A stretch of 5,384 nucleotides of DNA. It comes from Lachnoclostridium sp. UBA933 (GTDB lineage: Bacteria > Bacillota > Clostridia > Lachnospirales > Lachnospiraceae). This document shows positions 1-5,384 of this stretch, piece after piece. The translations under genes and the position numbers were made by a program. Position 1 is the first letter of the stretch; every line of letters starts with the position of its first letter. The stretch lies in the NCBI GenBank assembly GCA_002293545.1, contig DBDL01000074.1, positions 14,678 to 20,061 of the forward strand, read 5' to 3'. Under the pieces are notes generated by a model. That model ran no database searches. It was given only the letters and a program-made list of their open reading frames with translations, and was not told where the DNA came from.

Positions 1-1970
1 TAAATAATTATCAATCAGCAAAAGACTATGACTTGATGAAGTATAAACTTACCAGCGATGCGTTAGGGATTGCTCATTGGGATATGGATGTGATTTATAA
101 CGACCCGGTCAATCCGGATAATAAAATTACCTGGTCAAAAGAATTTCGTAATATTTTGGGCTTTTCGGACGAAACCGATTTCCCGAACATTTTTTCAAGC
201 TGGAGCAGCCGGCTGCATCCGGATGACAAGGAATGGGTGACCCATGCCTTATTAGCACATATGAACGATTATTCGGGGGAAACACCGTTTGACATAGAAT
301 ACCGTCTTTTGAAAAAAAGCGGGGGATATTATTATTTTCGTGCATTTGGAGAAACGATGAGAAATAAAGACGGCAGACCGATACGTGTCGCCGGTGCGAT
401 GCTGGAAGTAACAGAGAAAAAGAAAATGGAAGAAACCATAACCGAACAATATAACCAAACGAAAGAAATGGCACATTGGTATAAGTCCATTCTTGACGCA
501 ACGCCGCTTCCGATTTCCGTTACCGATTTAAACATGAACTGGACATTTGTAAATAAAGCGGTTGAGAATTTTTTGGGAATAAAACAGGAGAATATGATTG
601 GAAAACCTTGCAGCAACTGGAATTCGCTGATATGCAAGACGAAAGATTGTGGGATTGCTTGTGTCAGACGGGGAAAGAAAAGAACCTTTTTCAATCATGA
701 CGGATCTTCTTATCAGGTTGATGTGGAAATATTAAGGGACTTGGACGGGGAAGTTTCAGGTTACATAGAGGCAATATCCGATATCACAAAAGTGGAAAGG
801 ATGGCGAGGAAGGAAGCCGATGAAGAAAACAAAGCAAAATCAATCTTTTTGGCTACGATGAGTCATGAAATGCGGACACCGCTGAATGCCATTATCGGAA
901 TGACGATGATTGCTAAAAATGCAGAGGAAACAGAACGCAAGAATTACGCATTGCAAAAAATAGAAGACGCCTCGTCACATTTGCTCGGCGTAATTAATGA
1001 TGTTCTTGATATGTCAAAGATTGAGGCAAACAAATTGGAGCTTTCCGCAGTGAAATTTCATTTCGGACGGATGCTGCAAAAAGTTATCACGGTCATTCAT
1101 TACCGTTTGGAGGAAAAACGGCAGCATTTATCCGTGCGTATTGATAAAAGGATACCGGAGTATATCGTATGTGATGACCAGCGGCTTGCACAGGTTATTA
1201 CCAATCTGTTGTCAAATGCCGTAAAGTTTACCCCGGAAAAAGGGGAGATAAGTCTTGATGCTTCCCTGAAAAAAGAAACGGAGGATTATTATGAGCTGTG
1301 TATTGAGGTGGCTGACAATGGAATCGGTATCTCAGCCGGGCAGAAAGAACGAATCTTCAGTGCATTCAGACAGGCGGAAAAGGGAGTAAGCCGAAAATAC
1401 GGGGGAACAGGATTGGGACTCGTTATATCAAAACGGATTGTTGAGCTTATGGACGGTGAAATCCGGGTTGAGTCGGAAATAGGGAAAGGTGCAAAATTTG
1501 TTTTTACGGTAAAGGTACAGTATGACAAAACCGGTTCGATAAACATAAAAAGTGAGGATAATAAGGAACCGTCATTGGAGTCGGATGATAAATTTATCGG
1601 TAAAAGGATACTACTTGCCGAAGATATTGATATCAATCGGGAAATTATAGAGGCACTGCTTGAAAATACCGGGTTGATTATAGAATCAGCAGAAAACGGC
1701 AAGGAAGCATACGAAAAGATTGCAGAGAATCCCAGCAGTTATGATTTGGTATTAATGGATATACAAATGCCGGTTATGGACGGGCTGGAAGCTGCCAGGA
1801 GGATTCGTGACCTGCCGGCAAAGCAGTGCGGGAGTATTCCGATTATTGCAATGACAGCAAATGTTTTTAAAGAAGATATTGAAAGGTGTTTGGAGAGCGG
1901 TATGGATGACCATATCGGCAAACCGATTGATATGGAAGATGTTTTGAAGAAACTCCGCCAATATCTTTGA
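1..1970 (+). CDS. PAS-domain hybrid sensor histidine kinase/response regulator (5' end outside window)
   Basis: A cytoplasmic hybrid kinase that should autophosphorylate on histidine and pass the phosphate to its own receiver. Residues are counted from the TTG codon at 33. PAS 1 spans about 8-130, with a PAC-like end at GRPIRVAGAMLEVTEKK. PAS 2 spans about 148-255 and has four cysteines (C193, C201, C206, C210). A short helical linker leads to HisKA, with the phosphorylated histidine H278 in SHEMRTP. The HATPase has N-box N391/N395, G1 DNGIG (428-432) and G2 GGTGLGL (457-463). The C-terminal receiver spans about 524-645, with D531, phospho-acceptor D576 in LMDIQMP, T608 and K630. No transmembrane segment is visible. 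The frame has no stop back to position 3, and neither TTG 33 nor ATG 36 has a ribosome site, so more N-terminal protein lies upstream. There is no Hpt or DNA-binding output domain, so the phosphorelay partner is elsewhere. Function is certain at family level; the signal is unknown. Confidence 0.93.
   Translation, partial: NNYQSAKDYDLMKYKLTSDALGIAHWDMDVIYNDPVNPDNKITWSKEFRNILGFSDETDFPNIFSSWSSRLHPDDKEWVTHALLAHMNDYSGETPFDIEYRLLKKSGGYYYFRAFGETMRNKDGRPIRVAGAMLEVTEKKKMEETITEQYNQTKEMAHWYKSILDATPLPISVTDLNMNWTFVNKAVENFLGIKQENMIGKPCSNWNSLICKTKDCGIACVRRGKKRTFFNHDGSSYQVDVEILRDLDGEVSGYIEAISDITKVERMARKEADEENKAKSIFLATMSHEMRTPLNAIIGMTMIAKNAEETERKNYALQKIEDASSHLLGVINDVLDMSKIEANKLELSAVKFHFGRMLQKVITVIHYRLEEKRQHLSVRIDKRIPEYIVCDDQRLAQVITNLLSNAVKFTPEKGEISLDASLKKETEDYYELCIEVADNGIGISAGQKERIFSAFRQAEKGVSRKYGGTGLGLVISKRIVELMDGEIRVESEIGKGAKFVFTVKVQYDKTGSINIKSEDNKEPSLESDDKFIGKRILLAEDIDINREIIEALLENTGLIIESAENGKEAYEKIAENPSSYDLVLMDIQMPVMDGLEAARRIRDLPAKQCGSIPIIAMTANVFKEDIERCLESGMDDHIGKPIDMEDVLKKLRQYL
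609..662 (+). other. Four-cysteine cluster in the second PAS domain (C-x7-C-x4-C-x3-C)
   Basis: Within PAS 2 of the hybrid kinase the stretch from GKPCSNWN to CGIAC contains C193, C201, C206 and C210 (counted from TTG 33). Cysteines are otherwise sparse in this protein. Clustered cysteines in sensory PAS domains can hold an iron-sulfur cluster or another metal; NreB is a known PAS kinase with a four-cysteine Fe-S site, although with different spacing. Ligand binding here is inference only. A structural zinc site or redox disulfides are equally possible. Confidence 0.5.
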
Positions 1971-2016
1971 TTATTTTGGATAAAATTTATGAAATATAGT
2001 TCGGAGGACAGCAGTT

Positions 2017-2688
2017 ATGCCGCGGATATTTTTGGTGGAGGACGATAAAGAAATTGCCAAAAACCTTGCAATATTATTGCGTTCGGAAGGTTTTTCAATG
2101 ATACATGCATTGACGCAAAGGGAAGCATTGGACATAATCGAGGCTGAGAAGTTTGATTTGGCACTGCTTGATGTTTCTCTGCCTGACGGCAGCGGATTTG
2201 CAGTATATACGGCGGTGAAAGAAATGAGGGAGGTTCCGGTTATTTTCTTAACGGCTTCCGGCGATGAGATAAGCGTCGTGACGGGATTGAACATGGGAGC
2301 CGATGACTATATCACGAAACCGTTTCGTCCGAGAGAATTGATGGCGAGAATCGGAGCCGCTTTGAGAAAAAGCGGACAAACCCAGGCAACATTTGAGATT
2401 GGCACGCTTACGGTTGATACGGCAAGCGGTATTGTGAAAAAGGGAGAGGAAGAAATATTCCTTTCTGCTTTAGAGTATCGGCTTTTACTTGTGTTTTTAG
2501 GGAGCCGGGGCAGTATCCTCACACGAAATAAATTATTGGAAGAATTGTGGGACGCAGCGGGGGAGTTTGTCAATGATAATACGCTTACCGTATATATTAA
2601 GCGGCTTCGTGAAAAAATAGAAGATGACCCGGCAAATCCGCAGATTATACGTACCGTTCGCGGAATGGGCTACAAAATAGAAGAATAA
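2017..2688 (+). CDS. OmpR/PhoB-family two-component response regulator
   Basis: A DNA-binding response regulator of 223 aa, the usual length for the family. The receiver domain spans about 2-115, with acidic residues E8, D9 and D10, phospho-acceptor D52 in LLDVSLPDG, T79 and K101 in KPF. The C-terminal winged helix spans about 125-222: FLSALEYRLL, the recognition-helix region NTLTVYIKRLREKIE, and the closing wing IRTVRGMGYKIE. The ATG start is supported by a strong ribosome site GGAGG at 2003-2007, 9 nt upstream. It lies 46 nt after the hybrid kinase and is followed by a membrane sensor kinase, its probable partner. The 11-bp-spaced GTCA repeats ahead of the ABC genes are its likely target (inference), since OmpR-family dimers bind direct repeats at about that pitch. 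The closest named relative cannot be chosen from sequence alone, so no symbol is given. Confidence 0.95.
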   Translation: MPRIFLVEDDKEIAKNLAILLRSEGFSMIHALTQREALDIIEAEKFDLALLDVSLPDGSGFAVYTAVKEMREVPVIFLTASGDEISVVTGLNMGADDYITKPFRPRELMARIGAALRKSGQTQATFEIGTLTVDTASGIVKKGEEEIFLSALEYRLLLVFLGSRGSILTRNKLLEELWDAAGEFVNDNTLTVYIKRLREKIEDDPANPQIIRTVRGMGYKIEE

Positions 2689-2708
2689 TATAAGGCAAAA
2701 AACATATT

Positions 2709-2734
2709 ACACTTTTATGCGCAAAAAAACGTGT
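2709..2734 (+). repeat. Small A/T-rich stem-loop between the regulator and sensor kinase genes
   Basis: ACACTTTT (2709-2716) can pair with AAAA (2726-2729) and GTGT (2731-2734), with a single bulged C at 2730 and a 9-nt loop. The core TTTTATGCGCAAAAA is also a near-palindrome in DNA. There is no T-tract after it, so it is not a standard terminator. Pairing is mostly A-U and probably weak. It overlaps the possible ATG at 2717. Confidence 0.25.
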
Positions 2735-2742
2735 GCAGAAAT

Positions 2743-2747
2743 GGGGA
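2743..2747 (+). promoter_or_regulatory. Likely ribosome-binding site that decides the sensor kinase start
   Basis: GGGGA lies 5 nt ahead of ATG 2753. The competing ATGs at 2717 and 2741 have no purine-rich site at usable distance; the nearest AAGG, at 2692-2695, is about 21 nt from 2717. This favours a protein beginning MFRNKEFRKF. It is a weak, non-canonical site, so the choice is tentative. Confidence 0.45.
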
Positions 2748-2752
2748 ACAGC

Positions 2753-3787
2753 ATGTTTCGGAATAAAGAATTCAGAAAGTTCACATATTTATATCTTGTA
2801 CTGGCTGTTTTATTTGCGGTATGCGGTTTTGCTGCAGATACAAGGGCGGGGGTTCTTATTGTCGGTATTTGTGCTGTCTTGTGGACAGTTTTTTTTATTT
2901 TTACCTCCTTAAGATATAAAAATTTAGTCCGAATATCAGATCAGATTGATTTGGTTCTTCACAATGAGAATTATACCGGGCTTGAACAGTTTGAAGAAGG
3001 AGAATTATCTATTTTACACAGTGAAATCAATAAAATGATGCTGCGTATCCGGGAGCAAAACGATTCATTAAAAAAAGACAGAACATACCTTGCCGACGCT
3101 TTGGCGGATATCGCCCATCAATTGCGGACGCCGCTTACTTCCCTGAATCTTGTTTTATCATTTTTGGCGAAAGCATCCGGCGAAGAAGAACGAAAAGCAT
3201 TTGCCAGAGAAGCCGAAGAATTGCTTGTAAGGATGGACTGGCTGATTCGTTCCCTGCTGAAGATATCCCGTTTAGACGCCGGAGTTGCAGAGTTTCAAAA
3301 TGAAACCGTAGAATTAAAGAAAACGGTTCAATCGGCGTACCGTCCGCTTGCCATTCCGATGGAGCTGCGGAATATTGACATGAGGATAAGCATACCGGGG
3401 GATATAACCATACAGGGAGATTCGGGATGGCTTACGGAATGCTTTCAGAATATTTTAAAGAATTGTATGGAAAGTATTGAAAGAAACGGGCTTATTCATG
3501 TTTCATGCGAGGATAATGTCTTATATACCGAAGTAATCATCCGCGACAGCGGAGCCGGTTTTCATAAAGAAGATATTCCGCATATATTCGACCGCTTTTA
3601 CCGAAGCAAGAATAACCAGGCTGCCGGATACGGAATCGGTCTGGCGCTGTGTAAAATGATTGTCATAAAGCAGAACGGAACCATTACGGCAAGTAACAGC
3701 AAAGAGGGCGGCGCGGTATTCCGTATCAGATTTTCAAAAGTGACAGAACTGTCACCGGCAAGTCACCGGGAAGTCATCTCCGAATGA
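2753..3787 (+). CDS. Two-TM membrane sensor histidine kinase (short-loop, intramembrane-sensing type)
   Basis: The likely partner of the upstream response regulator, acting at the cytoplasmic membrane. From ATG 2753 it is 344 aa; ATG 2717 would add 12 residues that have no ribosome site. Two hydrophobic segments (about 10-27 and 32-51) are joined by only a few residues (DTRAG), so there is no extracellular sensor domain. A linker follows (about 52-108), then HisKA with H122 in DIAHQLRTPLTSL. The HATPase has N-box N233/N237 in QNILKNC, G1 DSGAG (265-269), F-box FDRFYRS (279-285) and G2 GYGIGLAL (292-299). The residue after the active histidine is Gln instead of the usual Glu/Asp; I recall this as a recurring variant in related Firmicutes kinases. 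Such short-loop kinases often sense through a neighbouring ABC transporter, as in the BceS group, and the next genes do encode one. The last 16 residues lie beyond the ATPase fold and are coded by a probable operator. Confidence 0.92.
   Translation: MFRNKEFRKFTYLYLVLAVLFAVCGFAADTRAGVLIVGICAVLWTVFFIFTSLRYKNLVRISDQIDLVLHNENYTGLEQFEEGELSILHSEINKMMLRIREQNDSLKKDRTYLADALADIAHQLRTPLTSLNLVLSFLAKASGEEERKAFAREAEELLVRMDWLIRSLLKISRLDAGVAEFQNETVELKKTVQSAYRPLAIPMELRNIDMRISIPGDITIQGDSGWLTECFQNILKNCMESIERNGLIHVSCEDNVLYTEVIIRDSGAGFHKEDIPHIFDRFYRSKNNQAAGYGIGLALCKMIVIKQNGTITASNSKEGGAVFRIRFSKVTELSPASHREVISE
3740..3755 (+). repeat. Perfect 16-bp palindrome GTGACAG-AA-CTGTCAC
   Basis: Seven-base arms that are exact reverse complements, separated by AA, inside the 3' end of the sensor kinase gene. 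The right arm (3749-3755) is also the first unit of the GTCA direct-repeat series. It is a plausible protein-binding site; no terminator-like T run follows. Confidence 0.6.
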
Positions 3788-3793
3788 TATACT
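3749..3793 (+). promoter_or_regulatory. Candidate activator-dependent promoter for the ABC transporter operon
   Basis: Three 7-mers, CTGTCAC (3749-3755), AAGTCAC (3760-3766) and AAGTCAT (3771-3777), are separated by 4-nt spacers CGGC and CGGG, giving an exact 11-bp pitch. Ten nt after the last unit comes TATACT (3788-3793), preceded by TG at 3785-3786, which is an extended -10. The expected -35 position (around 3765-3770) reads ACCGGG, unlike TTGACA. In PhoB-type promoters, 7-bp repeats with 4-bp spacers replace the -35 about 10 bp before the -10, the same geometry as here. Inference: the upstream OmpR-type regulator, once phosphorylated, switches on the ABC operon, with transcription starting near 3800. 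The repeats lie within the coding end of the sensor kinase gene. Confidence 0.6.
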
Positions 3794-3853
3794 GATACCG
3801 ATCCCAACAAACGGCATTTCAGATTTCAGATGTTTCGTATGGGATTGGTATCA
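3793..3853 (+). repeat. 14-bp inverted repeat / leader stem-loop upstream of the ABC operon
   Basis: TGATACCGATCCCA (3793-3806) pairs with TGGGATTGGTATCA (3840-3853) in all 14 positions, one of them G-U. Inside, AC (3807-3808) and AAAC (3809-3812) can pair with GT (3837-3838) and GTTT (3832-3835) past single-base bulges at 3836 and 3839. The loop holds ATTTCAG twice in tandem (3816-3829). No T-tract follows, so it is not a standard intrinsic terminator. The left arm overlaps the -10 and the predicted start site, so it may be an operator, or an RNA structure that is complete only on transcripts reading through from the kinase gene. Confidence 0.6.
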
Positions 3854-3902
3854 ACAGATCATCAAAGTGATTGATGGAAACTTATGAAAGGGGATAAATC
3901 CT

Positions 3903-4580
3903 ATGGAAATTTTACGGGTAGAAGATTTATGCAAGGTTTATGGAAAAGGAGAAAGTCAGGTAACGGCACTCGACCATGTTTCACTGACGGTAGAAAAAGG
4001 CGAGTTTGTTGCCGTAATCGGGGCGAGCGGTTCCGGCAAATCTACCTTGCTTCATATTATCGGCGGCGTCGATATACCGACAAGCGGGAAAGTGTTTTTG
4101 GAGGGACAGGATGTTTATGCGCAAAACAGCGAAAAACTAGCTATTTTTCGCAGACGTCAGGTGGGATTGATTTATCAGTTCTATAATTTGATTCCGACCC
4201 TGAATGTTGTGGAAAATATTACGCTTCCGGTATTGATGGATAAACGGAATGTCAACAAAGAAAGACTCGAAGAACTGTTAGAATTATTGGGGCTTTCTAA
4301 TCGGCGCAATCATTTGCCGAATCAGCTTTCCGGCGGACAGCAGCAGCGTGTTTCGATTGGGCGTGCGTTGATGAATGCACCGGCGGTAATGCTGGGAGAT
4401 GAGCCGACGGGAAATCTGGACAGCCAAAACGGACAGGAAATTATTAATTTGCTGAAATTAAGCAATAAAAAGTACCGGCAAACACTGATCATCGTTACCC
4501 ACGATGAAAATATTGCTTTGCAGGCCGACCGCATAATCGGGATATCGGACGGCAAAATCTCAAGAGATGAGCGGGTGTAA
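3903..4580 (+). CDS. ABC transporter ATP-binding protein, LolD/MacB/FtsE-type
   Basis: The ATPase subunit of a MacB/LolCDE-like transporter, 225 aa, a normal length. It should dimerise on the cytoplasmic face and drive the permease encoded next. All motifs are intact: A-loop Y13, Walker A GASGSGKST (40-48), Q-loop Q92 in YQFYNLIPTL, signature LSGGQQQR (142-149), Walker B AVMLGDEPTG with D166/E167, D-loop NLD (171-173) and H-loop H200 in VTHD. The Q-loop FYNLIPTL, GDEPTGNLD and short length fit the LolD/MacB/BceA/FtsE class, not importers. The ATG is supported by AAAGGGGA ending 8 nt upstream (3887-3894). A candidate regulated promoter and stem-loop lie in the 115-nt gap before it, and the permease begins 3 nt after its stop, indicating an operon. 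The substrate cannot be inferred. Confidence 0.96.
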   Translation: MEILRVEDLCKVYGKGESQVTALDHVSLTVEKGEFVAVIGASGSGKSTLLHIIGGVDIPTSGKVFLEGQDVYAQNSEKLAIFRRRQVGLIYQFYNLIPTLNVVENITLPVLMDKRNVNKERLEELLELLGLSNRRNHLPNQLSGGQQQRVSIGRALMNAPAVMLGDEPTGNLDSQNGQEIINLLKLSNKKYRQTLIIVTHDENIALQADRIIGISDGKISRDERV

Positions 4581-4583
4581 GTT

Positions 4584-5384
4584 ATGAATGTATTGAATAA
4601 GGTCACACTCCAAAGTTTGAAACGCAGTCGTACCCGAACGATTGTAACCATTGTCGGCATTATTTTATCGGTTGCCATGACAACAGCGGTCACGTCCTTT
4701 ATTGCTTCTTTGCAGGATTATGTTCTTCGTTCCGAACTGTCGAGGGCAGGGGATTGGCATGTGGAATTTTTACAAACAGATTCTGAATTTGCGGAGAAGC
4801 GGCTGGAGGATGAGGAACTGGAAAATGCTGCCGTTATGCAAAATGTCGGATACGCAAAGTTATCCGAAAATCAAAGTAAAAAGATACCCTATCTCTTTGT
4901 TGCAGGATTGGATGAGAATGCTTACGGCATACTGCCAGTTGATTTAACTGAGGGGCGGATTCCTAAAAGCAGTGACGAGATTGTTATTCCATGGAAAATG
5001 GGGACGGATAACCTCAAACGAAAAATCGGAGATAAATTAACCTTATATATCGGAAAACGGTTTATGGAAGGGGAAGAAATCACACAAGATACACTTTATC
5101 AGAGCTGGAACAGACGGAATATAAACGGGGAAACCTTTCAGCCGGGAACGGCAAAGACGTATACGATTGTCGGAATTTATAAGGTGCCGGATACCGGGGA
5201 GTCTGCCAATCCAGAATTTACGGTAATGACAGCGGCAGATATGAAGTCGGGTCAAATCAATGTATTCGCAAAGCTAAAAGCCCCCGGAGAGGTGTACCAG
5301 TATACAAAACAAGTGAAGGACAAATATGAAATCGGTTATAACGACGGATTATTACAGGCATTGGGATATTCGGACAATGAGGAC
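4584..5384 (+). CDS. FtsX/MacB-like ABC transporter permease (3' end outside window)
   Basis: The frame from ATG 4584 is open for 267 codons to the right edge, with no stop. It begins MNVLNKVTLQSLKRSRTRT, a basic cytosolic N-terminus typical of FtsX-family permeases, followed by one hydrophobic helix (about 20-41, IVTIVGIILSVAMTTAV...). A long, soluble, probably extracytoplasmic region then runs from about 45 to the end of the window. It includes YLFVAGLDENAYGILP, LTEGRIPKSSDEIVIP and KTYTIVGIYKVPDTG, which resemble the MacB-type core domain that reads 'G.P' and 'IVG' segments. Only the first TM segment is present; the remaining helices lie downstream. A large domain directly after TM1 fits MacB/LolC-like permeases and not BceB, whose large loop comes late. 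The 3-nt gap to the ATPase stop and the weak ribosome site (GAGCGGG) suggest translational coupling. Confidence 0.9.
   Translation, partial: MNVLNKVTLQSLKRSRTRTIVTIVGIILSVAMTTAVTSFIASLQDYVLRSELSRAGDWHVEFLQTDSEFAEKRLEDEELENAAVMQNVGYAKLSENQSKKIPYLFVAGLDENAYGILPVDLTEGRIPKSSDEIVIPWKMGTDNLKRKIGDKLTLYIGKRFMEGEEITQDTLYQSWNRRNINGETFQPGTAKTYTIVGIYKVPDTGESANPEFTVMTAADMKSGQINVFAKLKAPGEVYQYTKQVKDKYEIGYNDGLLQALGYSDNED

Noticed and set aside
1289..1702. A 137-codon minus-strand open frame, and others antisense to the kinases
   Set aside because: These are antisense to well-conserved catalytic domains and their Ser/Ile-rich products look like shadow translations.
1967..2000. A sigma-A type promoter before the response regulator (TTGATT with TATGAA, TAAAAT or TATAGT)
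   Set aside because: The gap is AT-rich and offers several partial hexamers, but no pair has both a good match and 16-18 nt spacing.
2017..3787. Assigning named genes such as vanR/vanS or phoP/phoR
   Set aside because: The domains are generic to the OmpR/HisKA families, and no diagnostic neighbours (for example van ligase genes) are present.
3793..3853. Reading the dyad as an intrinsic terminator after the kinase gene
   Set aside because: The right arm is followed by ACAGATCATC, with no T-tract, and the loop is long.
3884..4186. A 100-codon + frame overlapping the start of the ABC ATPase gene
   Set aside because: It overlaps a perfectly conserved ATPase in another frame, has no ribosome site of its own, and its product is Arg/Gly-rich with no recognisable domain.
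4702..4947. An 81-codon + frame inside the permease region
   Set aside because: The frame from 4584 encodes a convincing FtsX-like permease through this stretch; the alternative product has no domain features.
3903..5384. Naming the transporter BceAB or giving it a bacitracin-resistance role
   Set aside because: The ATPase class is shared by many families, and the permease N-terminus and its early large outer domain do not fit BceB.

Overview
The window looks like part of a Gram-positive, low-to-moderate GC chromosome, most likely Clostridia and perhaps Lachnospiraceae-like. This is inference. It rests on AT-rich codon use, strong AGGAGG-type ribosome sites, the style of the PAS hybrid kinase, and a response regulator - two-TM histidine kinase - ABC ATPase - FtsX-type permease order that is typical of Firmicutes. 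All genes lie on the + strand.

Layout. (1) Positions 1-1970 hold the 3' part of a soluble hybrid histidine kinase: two PAS domains, HisKA, HATPase and receiver. Its reading frame is still open at the left edge, so the true start is outside the window. (2) Positions 2017-2688 encode a complete OmpR/PhoB-family response regulator. (3) Positions about 2753-3787 encode its likely partner, a short two-TM sensor kinase with almost no extracellular loop. (4) Positions 3788-3902 are a 115-nt regulatory gap. (5) Positions 3903-4580 encode a complete LolD/MacB-type ABC ATPase. (6) Positions 4584-5384 hold the N-terminal part of an FtsX/MacB-like permease that runs off the right edge. It starts 3 nt after the ATPase stop.

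How the genes may work together. The sensor kinase phosphorylates the OmpR-type regulator, which then activates the ABC transporter operon next door. The sequence supports this. The last 50 nt of the kinase gene carry three GTCA-centred 7-mers with 4-nt spacers (11-bp pitch). They are followed after exactly 10 nt by an extended -10 element (TGATATACT) with no recognisable -35. This is the geometry of a PhoB-type activator-dependent promoter, so the C-terminal tail of the kinase appears to be coded by operator DNA. A 14-bp inverted repeat follows, overlapping the -10 and the predicted start of transcription. It could be an operator or a 5' leader stem-loop.

The transporter substrate cannot be read from the sequence; antimicrobial peptide or cell-envelope stress export is a guess by analogy. 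The upstream hybrid kinase has no obvious functional tie to the rest. Its second PAS domain carries a four-cysteine cluster that may bind a metal or an iron-sulfur cluster. I saw no RNA genes, mobile elements or CRISPR arrays.
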